Below are positions 1 through 4,775 of a stretch of DNA of 5,764 bases, one piece after another. The position numbers and the translations under genes were made by a program. Positions within the stretch are counted from its first letter, which is position 1, and the number at the start of each line of letters is the position of its first letter. Origin of the DNA: Clostridia bacterium (GTDB lineage Bacteria > Bacillota > Clostridia > Oscillospirales > CAG-382); assembly GCA_017397605.1 (NCBI GenBank), contig JAFQII010000179.1, forward strand, positions 1-5,764, in the 5' to 3' direction. Below the pieces are notes generated by a model. It saw nothing but the letters and a program-made list of their open reading frames with translations, was not told where the DNA came from and ran no database searches.

Positions 1-381
1 CAGATCGGTGACAAGCTTCGCTCAGGCAAGCCGCACGACGGCAGAGCGCCCGACTACGATGATTGGACACTCAACGGCGACATTATGTTTTGGAACGAGC
101 TTTTGGGCTGTGCGTTTGAGATCTCGTCGATGGGAATCCGCGTAGACGAAAAAGCCATGGAGTATCAGCTTGCGGCCGCGGGCGCAGAAAACCGCAAGGA
201 GCTTCCGTTCCACAAGGAATTGCTTGCCGGCAGGCTTCCGCTGACAATGGGCGGCGGTATCGGGCAGTCCCGTCTTTCGATGCTTTTGCTGGATAAGGCG
301 CATATCGGCGAGGTGCAGGTCTCTCTTTGGGATGAGGAAACCAGACGCATTTGCTCCGAGAACCAAATTGTGTTGCTTTAA
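1..381 (+). CDS. asnA: Aspartate--ammonia ligase (asparagine synthetase A), C-terminal part
   Basis: This is the last 126 codons of asnA, ending at TAA 379-381; the start lies left of the window. AsnA makes L-asparagine from L-aspartate, ammonia and ATP (giving AMP and PPi) in the cytoplasm, using a fold related to class II aminoacyl-tRNA synthetases. Seen directly: the block LNGDIMFWN (fragment residues 24-32), [12 protein letters not shown] (about 39-50), and a class II motif 3-like GGGIGQSR (84-91) followed by a KAHIGEVQ stretch. These match the E. coli AsnA C-terminus from memory almost block for block. The family is about 330-340 residues, so roughly 60% is missing on the left. An open frame back to base 1 confirms that the gene enters from outside. 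A hairpin follows the stop by 5 bp, so asnA is probably the last gene of its transcript. No frameshift is visible. Confidence 0.95.
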   Translation, partial: QIGDKLRSGKPHDGRAPDYDDWTLNGDIMFWNELLGCAFEISSMGIRVDEKAMEYQLAAAGAENRKELPFHKELLAGRLPLTMGGGIGQSRLSMLLLDKAHIGEVQVSLWDEETRRICSENQIVLL

Positions 382-386
382 AATCA

Positions 387-415
387 AAATCCCGTCGATC
401 GTTTCGACGGGATTT
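387..415. terminator. Shared bidirectional intrinsic terminator between asnA and the dehydrogenase gene
   Basis: A perfect 12-bp stem is formed by AAATCCCGTCGA (387-398) and TCGACGGGATTT (404-415) around a 5-nt loop. It sits 5 bp after the asnA stop and 3 bp beyond the stop of the leftward gene, so it fits both convergent transcripts. Read leftward, the stem is followed by a T-rich tail (TGATTTTAAA). Read rightward, the tail is weaker (CTGTTAC), although the T's closing the stem add to it. Termination is therefore predicted to be better for the leftward gene. This is inference from structure. Confidence 0.78.
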
Positions 416-418
416 CTG

Positions 419-1288
419 TTACAAATTCCGATACAGCGCTTCGGCGGTTTCAAAAATGCGCGTTGCTTCTTTCGGCTTGCAGGTTTTTAACAAACGCTTT
501 TTGGGCAATCCCCAAACATCAAAAAACCGTGGGCCGATCCATTCGTTGTATCCGCAATCCTCAAACAGCCCTCGCAGGATGCTGAGACATGCCTTGCGCG
601 GCTTCATAAAGATCACCTTCATCGGGTGCTTGATGATTGCAAAGATAAGTTTGGGATAGTGCGCCGTGATATTGGTAAACGTGATCCCGGGGTGTGTCAC
701 GGCAAGTCCGTTGGCTCCTCGGTACAGTCCGTGAAGCGCAAACATCAGATGCCGCTTGGCGTTTCCGTATGCCAAGCTGTGCTTGCTTCGGGTAGAAAAG
801 TCGATATCCATGGGATCGGTTTCGGAATACGTATGCGCGATGCTTCCGACCGCGATGACCTTTCCGCCGCGGCTGTCCAGATGCGGCTTGAGCGTTTTTG
901 CAAGATAATAAGGCGACAAAAAGTTGATTTGAAAGATATTGTCAACGCCCGTGGAGCATTTGTGCCTCGGGATATGATATGCACCTGCATTCAGAATCAG
1001 TGCATCGAGCGGAATCTGCAAAAGCTCCGCCGCGGCGCGTTTTACCGAATCAATGTCCTCCAGATCGACCGTAATACGACGTACAGAGACCGACGGATAT
1101 GTTTGCAGCAATGCCGTTTCCAATGCTTTCGACTTGTCCGGATTTCTGTCCAACAGGATCAGGCTTGCGCCGAGAGCACAAAGATAACCGCACAATTCCT
1201 TGCCGATGCCGCCCGTGGCGCCGCTGATTGCCACCGTTTTGCCCGCAAGGGAAGAGGTATGCTTTTGCAGCCATTTTTGTATGTTCAT
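419..1288 (-). CDS. Short-chain dehydrogenase/reductase (SDR), substrate unknown
   Basis: A 289-residue classical SDR with an intact active site: nucleotide-binding SGATGGIG (residues 22-29), an acidic D47 at the end of the second strand, D75 for the adenine pocket, N100-A-G102, structural N122, catalytic S149, and Y174-x-x-x-K178. It should be a cytoplasmic NAD(P)-dependent oxidoreductase. D47 hints at NAD(H), but the following R48 leaves NADP(H) possible. The segment after the catalytic lysine (VTHPGITFTNI) resembles retinol-dehydrogenase-like SDRs, and the C-terminal third has moderately hydrophobic, basic stretches (about 210-245) that might touch a membrane or a lipophilic substrate; that is inference. 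The ATG at 1288 is chosen because GAGG (1294-1297, minus strand) lies 5 nt upstream and a perfect promoter lies just beyond. The gene is monocistronic, divergent from the histidine operon and convergent with asnA. The substrate cannot be read from the sequence. Confidence 0.87.
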   Translation of the reverse strand: MNIQKWLQKHTSSLAGKTVAISGATGGIGKELCGYLCALGASLILLDRNPDKSKALETALLQTYPSVSVRRITVDLEDIDSVKRAAAELLQIPLDALILNAGAYHIPRHKCSTGVDNIFQINFLSPYYLAKTLKPHLDSRGGKVIAVGSIAHTYSETDPMDIDFSTRSKHSLAYGNAKRHLMFALHGLYRGANGLAVTHPGITFTNITAHYPKLIFAIIKHPMKVIFMKPRKACLSILRGLFEDCGYNEWIGPRFFDVWGLPKKRLLKTCKPKEATRIFETAEALYRNL

Positions 1289-1309
1289 ACTTGCCTCGAG
1301 TTTGATAGA

Positions 1310-1327
1310 TTGCTATGATTATAGCAA
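1310..1327. repeat. 7-bp inverted repeat over the -10 box of the dehydrogenase promoter (possible operator)
   Basis: TTGCTAT (1310-1316) and ATAGCAA (1321-1327) form a perfect inverted repeat with a 4-bp spacer. The -10 box of the leftward promoter (1318-1323) is entirely inside it. The predicted start of that transcript is near 1310-1312, so most of the repeat would not be transcribed, which favours a protein-binding site over an RNA hairpin. It shares no CTTTA box with the histidine-side element, so a different regulator would be expected. A chance palindrome around an AT-rich -10 box is possible. Confidence 0.42.
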
Positions 1328-1346
1328 GAGAAATCGCTTCTGTCAA
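1318..1346 (-). promoter_or_regulatory. Consensus sigma-A promoter for the dehydrogenase gene
   Basis: On the minus strand TTGACA (plus coordinates 1341-1346) and TATAAT (1318-1323) are separated by exactly 17 bp. Both hexamers are perfect. Transcription is predicted to start near 1310-1312, giving a leader of about 22 nt that carries GAGG 5 nt before the ATG at 1288. The -35 boxes of this promoter and the opposing one are about 40 bp apart. Confidence 0.88.
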
Positions 1347-1385
1347 GATTGTCTGCAAATGCACAAAAGATTTTTGAAAAAGCAC

Positions 1386-1414
1386 TTGACAGATTACGTT
1401 GTGCATGGTATAAT
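1386..1414 (+). promoter_or_regulatory. Consensus sigma-A promoter for the yerC-his operon
   Basis: TTGACA (1386-1391) and TATAAT (1409-1414) are both perfect, with a 17-bp spacer. Transcription should start around 1420-1422, leaving a leader of about 46 nt before yerC. A promoter this close to consensus would be strong by default, which fits a biosynthetic operon held down by a repressor. The leader is too short for a T-box or for an attenuator with a histidine-rich leader peptide. Confidence 0.9.
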
Positions 1415-1448
1415 GCTTTATCACTTTAACGAGATAAAGCGTTAAAGC
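1415..1448. promoter_or_regulatory. Probable operator: 34-bp dyad of four CTTTA boxes at the his transcription start
   Basis: Directly after the -10 box are CTTTA boxes at 1416-1420 and 1424-1428 and their inverses TAAAG at 1435-1439 and 1443-1447. Boxes within each pair are offset by 8 bp, and the whole is symmetric about 1431.5 (13 of 17 base pairs match). Two overlapping perfect 8-bp inverted repeats can also be drawn: GCTTTATC/GATAAAGC (1415-1422, 1433-1440) and CTTTAACG/CGTTAAAG (1424-1431, 1440-1447), with centres 8 bp apart. The element covers roughly -6 to +28, a classic repressor position. The downstream gene encodes a TrpR-family protein, and TrpR dimers are known to bind in tandem at 8-bp offsets, so autoregulation by YerC is the leading inference. 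A 5'-UTR hairpin masking the ribosome site is an alternative, but only the second repeat is wholly transcribed. Confidence 0.65.
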
Positions 1449-1466
1449 GCGGAAAGGGGAAGAGAA

Positions 1467-1769
1467 ATGAGCCCTTGGCATACCAAAGATACAACCAAAT
1501 TATTTCATGCTTTGACGGTGTTGAAGACCGAGGAGGAGTTCTGTGCCTTTTTGGAGGATGCCTGCACGATCAAGGAGATCATGGACATTTCCCAGCGCTT
1601 GCGCGTTGCGGAGATGCTGCACGCGGGTGCAAGCTACCAGACAATTTCCAAAGAGACGGGCGCCAGTACCGCGACGATCAGCCGCGTCGGAAAATGCCTG
1701 GAGTACGGCAGCGGCGGTTACAAGCTCGTGATCGCACGTTTGGCAGAGATGGAGAACAACGATGGATGA
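1467..1769 (+). CDS. yerC: YerC/YecD-type TrpR-family transcriptional regulator
   Basis: A 100-residue, all-helical DNA-binding protein of the TrpR superfamily. The helix-turn-helix spans about residues 56-76 (SYQTISKETGASTATISR...), which lines up with the TrpR segment SQRELKNELGAGIATITR. In that alignment, made from memory, T34, R44 and R73 fall on TrpR T44, R54 and R84, the residues that contact tryptophan, while TrpR S88 is replaced by C77. A small effector pocket may therefore persist, but its ligand is unknown. The start at 1467 is supported by AAGGGG (1454-1459) with 7-nt spacing. It is the first gene of the histidine operon, overlaps hisZ by 8 bp and sits directly behind a likely operator, so its probable job is feedback repression of its own operon. 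The family is often annotated only as 'YerC/YecD family TrpR-related protein'. Family assignment is firm; the histidine role is inferred from position. Confidence 0.92.
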   Translation: MSPWHTKDTTKLFHALTVLKTEEEFCAFLEDACTIKEIMDISQRLRVAEMLHAGASYQTISKETGASTATISRVGKCLEYGSGGYKLVIARLAEMENNDG

Positions 1770-2865
1770 TAAATTGCTGAAGCCCGAGGAGAGAGCGCTG
1801 TTTTCTCTTCGTTCGCTTTACAAGTCATACGGCTATCTGCCGTTTAAAATGAGCAAATTTGAGTCGTACGATTTTTATTTGCAGCACAAGGATTTTTTGG
1901 TCAGCGACCGCGTCATTACTTTTAACGATACCGACGGTGCTCTTTTGGCGCTCAAGCCGGACGTCACACTGTCGATCATCAAAAACGGCGAGGATGCAAA
2001 AGGATGCAAGCAAAAGGTCTTTTATAACGAAAACGTGTACCGCGTCTCACCGAACACGCACCGTTTTCGTGAGATCATGCAGATGGGGCTGGAATGTATC
2101 GGCGAGATCGATCTGTACGATCTGTTTGAGGTCGTTTCGCTTGCCGCGCAAAGCCTTGCATCGGTCTCCGATGACTTTGTGCTTCAGATCTCGCATTTGG
2201 GGATTCTGTCCGCGTTTTTGAGCGGGGAAGGAATGACCGAGATTTTCCGCAAGCAGGCATTGCAGTGCATCGCCGAAAAGAACGTACACGATCTCAGACG
2301 CATTTGCATTGAAAACGGTATTGATGCAGACAGCACCGAGCGTCTTTGCTCGTTTGTCGGGATCTACGGAGAGCGAAACAAGGTTCTGCAAATGTTGGAG
2401 CCGCTTTGCACCGCACCTGCGGCATGCGCGGCGTTGCATACGCTAAGGGCGCTGTCCGATTTGCTTGCTGATTTGCCGTACAGCGATCGGATCCGCTTTG
2501 ATTTTTCGATCGTCAACGATATGAATTATTACGGCGGAATCGTATTCAAAGGCTTTTTGAGCGGAATCTGCGAGGGCGTGCTTTCGGGCGGTCAATATGA
2601 CAGCCTGATGTCCCGCATGAACCGAACCTCCGGTGCGATCGGATTTGCCTTGTATCTTGATCTGTTGGAAGACCGTCAATCGTCTGCGGACGGATATGAC
2701 GTGGACGTTTTGCTTTTATACGATGAAACCGTACCGTACCAAACGGTTGCAAAGCATGTTTCCGGTCTGGTCGCAGAAGGCTTGACGGTCAGTGCGCAAA
2801 AGAAGGCACCGGCAGGTATACGTTTCCGTCGGCAGATCGTTTTGGGAAAGGAGAACACGCCGTGA
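1762..2865 (+). CDS. hisZ: ATP phosphoribosyltransferase regulatory subunit HisZ
   Basis: A 367-residue paralogue of histidyl-tRNA synthetase that lacks aminoacylation and instead pairs with short-form HisG to activate it and confer feedback inhibition by histidine. HisRS-like blocks are visible in order: motif 2-like LKPDVTLSIIK (64-74), YNENVYR (88-94), REIMQMGLECIG (103-114), then NDMNYYGG (252-259), SGGQYD (275-280) and a motif 3-like SGAIGFALYLDLL. Residues about 310-367 add a strand-helix-strand stretch beginning VDVLLLYDE (314-322), which looks like a shortened remnant of the HisRS anticodon-binding domain. It is too short for that full domain, so this is not a true HisRS. The ATG lies inside the end of yerC (8-bp overlap), with GGAG (1751-1754) 7 nt upstream, implying translational coupling. 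Its stop overlaps the hisG start. Partner: HisG, next gene. Confidence 0.94.
   Translation: MDDKLLKPEERALFSLRSLYKSYGYLPFKMSKFESYDFYLQHKDFLVSDRVITFNDTDGALLALKPDVTLSIIKNGEDAKGCKQKVFYNENVYRVSPNTHRFREIMQMGLECIGEIDLYDLFEVVSLAAQSLASVSDDFVLQISHLGILSAFLSGEGMTEIFRKQALQCIAEKNVHDLRRICIENGIDADSTERLCSFVGIYGERNKVLQMLEPLCTAPAACAALHTLRALSDLLADLPYSDRIRFDFSIVNDMNYYGGIVFKGFLSGICEGVLSGGQYDSLMSRMNRTSGAIGFALYLDLLEDRQSSADGYDVDVLLLYDETVPYQTVAKHVSGLVAEGLTVSAQKKAPAGIRFRRQIVLGKENTP
2847..2853 (+). promoter_or_regulatory. Strong ribosome binding site fixing the GTG start of hisG
   Basis: AAAGGAG lies inside the 3' end of hisZ, 8 nt before the GTG at 2862. It decides in favour of the GTG: no ATG lies in frame between it and the conserved LPKGRL motif, and the resulting N-terminus MINVALPKGRL is typical of HisG. 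The GTGA overlap with the hisZ stop suggests coupled translation, which would help keep the two subunits near equal amounts. Confidence 0.85.
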
Positions 2866-3485
2866 TCAACGTTGCACTTCCCAAGGGCAGGCTGGGCGAA
2901 AAGGTCTATGCCATGTTTGAAAAAGCGGGCTACGAGTGTCCCGCGATCAAAGAGGTCAACCGCAAGCTCGTGTTTGAAAATACGCAAAAACAGATCCGCT
3001 ATTTTTGGGTCAAGCCGTCGGATGTTGCGATCTATGTCGCGCGCGGCGCGGCTGACATCGGTGTTGCGGGCAAGGATATCCTGCTGGAATACGCTCCCGA
3101 CGTCTATGAGCTTCTGGACCTTCAGATCGGCAAATGCCGCATGGCGGTTGCTGCCCCAAAATCATTTCACGACAACGGCGAAAAGACGTTGAAAGTCGCT
3201 ACCAAGTTTACCAACATCGCGCACCGCTACTATGCCGACAAAGGCAGAGAAATCGATATTATCAAGCTCAACGGCTCGATCGAGCTTGCGCCCATCCTGG
3301 GACTTTCGGATGTGATCGTCGATATCGTTGAGACGGGCGCGACGCTCAGGGAAAATGACCTTGAGGTGTTTGGGACAATCGTGCCGATCAGCGCAAGATT
3401 GATTGCAAACAAGGCAAGCTTTCAGTTTAAAACCGCCGAGATCGAAAAGATTGCCGCCGAGATCGGCAAACAGGTTATGGCATAA
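2862..3485 (+). CDS. hisG: ATP phosphoribosyltransferase catalytic subunit, short form
   Basis: The first enzyme of histidine synthesis; it condenses ATP with PRPP to give N1-(5-phosphoribosyl)-ATP and pyrophosphate in the cytoplasm. The 207-residue product is the short form, lacking the roughly 80-residue C-terminal histidine-binding domain of long HisG, and so depends on HisZ, encoded just upstream. Seen in the protein: LPKGRL (6-11) at the N-terminus, ARGAADIGVAGKD (60-72), KVATKFTNIAHRYY (111-124), and the PRPP-binding loop DIVETGATLRENDL (154-167). It begins with GTG in a 4-bp overlap with hisZ and ends 12 bp before hisD. No key residue appears missing. The hisZ-hisG pairing makes a hetero-oligomeric complex very likely; this follows from family knowledge. 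Confidence 0.97.
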   Translation: MINVALPKGRLGEKVYAMFEKAGYECPAIKEVNRKLVFENTQKQIRYFWVKPSDVAIYVARGAADIGVAGKDILLEYAPDVYELLDLQIGKCRMAVAAPKSFHDNGEKTLKVATKFTNIAHRYYADKGREIDIIKLNGSIELAPILGLSDVIVDIVETGATLRENDLEVFGTIVPISARLIANKASFQFKTAEIEKIAAEIGKQVMA

Positions 3486-3497
3486 CGGAGTAATAAC

Positions 3498-4772
3498 ATG
3501 ATACGCATTTATAACTACGGCGAGGTCGCTCCCGAGCAGATCTTCGCGCGTGAAAATATCGCATCCAACGTTGAGGACGTCGTCAGCGGAATCATCGCGG
3601 ATGTCATCAAAAACGGAGACAGCGCACTCTTTCGGTATGCAAAAAAGTTTGACCGTGCGGAGCTTACCGCGCTGGAGGTGTCGGACGAAGAGATCGAAGA
3701 AGCGTTTTCCTCTGTCGAACCCGAATTTTTGGATCTCATCCGCGAAGCGGCGGAAAACATCCGTGCTTTCCATCAGAAGCAGGTGCGCAACAGCTTTGTG
3801 CTCAATGACAAGGACGGCGTTTTGATCGGTCAAAAGATCACGCCGATCGAAAAAGTCGGCTTGTACGTCCCGGGCGGCACGGCAGCATATCCTTCAACGG
3901 TGTTGATGGACAGCATTCCCGCCATGATCGCGGGTTGCGGGCAGATTGTCATGGTGACGCCGCCCAACGCAGAAGGCAAGGTCAATCCCGTGATCCTTGC
4001 GGCGGCAAAAATTGCGGGTGTAAACCGCATTTTCAAAGTTGGCGGTGCACAGGCGGTCGCGGCACTGGCTTACGGAACGGAGAGCGTTCCCAAGGTCGAC
4101 AAGATCGTCGGCCCGGGCAACGCCTATGTGGCAGAAGCAAAAAAACAGGTTTTCGGCAAGGTGTCGATCGATATGATTGCAGGCCCGAGCGAAATTCTTG
4201 TTGTGGCGGATGCGACCAACAGCCCCAAGGTGATCGCCGCCGATTTGCTTTCGCAGGCAGAGCACGACAAAATGGCAAGTGCCGTTTTGGTCACGGACGA
4301 TATGCCTTTTGCAAAAGCGGTTGCGGAAGAGCTGGAAAAACAGATCCCCATGCTTCCGCGTGCGGAGATCGCGCGCGCATCCATTGACAACAACGGCAAG
4401 ATCATCGTCGCAGAGAACCTCTCGCTTGCGATCGAAATTGCAAACGAGATCGCGCCCGAGCATCTGGAGCTGTGTGTCGATAATCCGTTTGACTATCTTG
4501 ACAAGGTTAAGCACGCAGGCTCGATTTTTATGGGCAAGCATTGTCCCGAAGCCCTCGGTGATTATTTCGCAGGCCCGAATCACACGCTTCCGACAAGCGG
4601 AACAGCGAGATTCTCGTCCCCGCTTTCGGTCGACGATTTTGTCAAAAAAACACAGTTCACATATTACACCGAAAACGCTTTGCGCGCGGTGTCCGGGAAG
4701 GTTGCGTATTTTGCGGAGCGCGAGGGCTTGCACGCGCATGCCAAGAGCGCAACGGTACGCTTTGAGGATTGA
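3498..4772 (+). CDS. hisD: Histidinol dehydrogenase
   Basis: Zinc- and NAD-dependent enzyme catalysing the last two steps of the pathway, oxidising L-histidinol through histidinal to L-histidine with two NAD+. The 424-residue length is normal for the family. Active-site residues are complete: zinc ligands Q253 and H256 (in SQAEHDKMAS), D355 (in GDYFAGPNHTLPT) and H414 (in GLHAHAKS), and the proton-relay pair E321-H322 (in APEHLEL). These correspond to E. coli Q259, H262, D360, H419, E326 and H327. Other signatures are VGLYVPGGTAAYPST (120-134), VGGAQAVAALAYGT (181-194) and KIVGPGNAYV (202-211). The ATG at 3498 has GGAG (3487-3490) 7 nt upstream, and hisG ends 12 bp before. hisC begins 3 bp after the stop. 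The opposite strand has long open frames here, a codon-bias effect and not a second gene. Confidence 0.98.
   Translation: MIRIYNYGEVAPEQIFARENIASNVEDVVSGIIADVIKNGDSALFRYAKKFDRAELTALEVSDEEIEEAFSSVEPEFLDLIREAAENIRAFHQKQVRNSFVLNDKDGVLIGQKITPIEKVGLYVPGGTAAYPSTVLMDSIPAMIAGCGQIVMVTPPNAEGKVNPVILAAAKIAGVNRIFKVGGAQAVAALAYGTESVPKVDKIVGPGNAYVAEAKKQVFGKVSIDMIAGPSEILVVADATNSPKVIAADLLSQAEHDKMASAVLVTDDMPFAKAVAEELEKQIPMLPRAEIARASIDNNGKIIVAENLSLAIEIANEIAPEHLELCVDNPFDYLDKVKHAGSIFMGKHCPEALGDYFAGPNHTLPTSGTARFSSPLSVDDFVKKTQFTYYTENALRAVSGKVAYFAEREGLHAHAKSATVRFED
4764..4767 (+). promoter_or_regulatory. Ribosome binding site for hisC inside the end of hisD
   Basis: GAGG lies 8 nt before the hisC ATG at 4776, within the last codons of hisD. 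A second GAGG at 4771-4774 is only 1 nt from the ATG, too close to work. The site supports 4776 as the start; the next in-frame ATG (codon 24) would remove the conserved YTPGEQP segment. Confidence 0.75.
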
Positions 4773-4775
4773 GGT

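Noticed and set aside
22..453. Minus-strand open frame of 143 codons opposite asnA
   Set aside because: It is antisense to conserved asnA and overlaps the shared terminator hairpin and the end of the dehydrogenase gene.
626..1318. Open frame of 230 codons on the plus strand opposite the dehydrogenase
   Set aside because: It is antisense to an SDR with all catalytic motifs, and its Arg/Cys-rich product matches nothing recognisable.
1415..1440. First inverted repeat at the his start read as an RNA hairpin or riboswitch
   Set aside because: The predicted start (about 1421) falls within the left arm, so the RNA would lack most of that arm; a DNA operator fits better.
1050..1481. Minus-strand open frame of 143 codons crossing the divergent control region
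   Set aside because: It would read through both promoters and into the start of the dehydrogenase in a wrong frame; no ribosome site supports it.
1762..2865. hisZ as a true histidyl-tRNA synthetase (hisS)
   Set aside because: It lacks the full C-terminal anticodon-binding domain, is only 367 residues, diverges at HisRS signature positions and lies directly before short-form hisG.
3162..3833. Open frame of 223 codons on the minus strand opposite hisG/hisD
   Set aside because: It spans the hisG-hisD junction antisense to two conserved enzymes, with no promoter, ribosome site or family signature seen.
3894..4739. Open frame of 281 codons on the minus strand opposite hisD
   Set aside because: It lies entirely inside a clear hisD and its product is rich in Arg, His and Cys with no recognisable domain. 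It is a codon-bias shadow.
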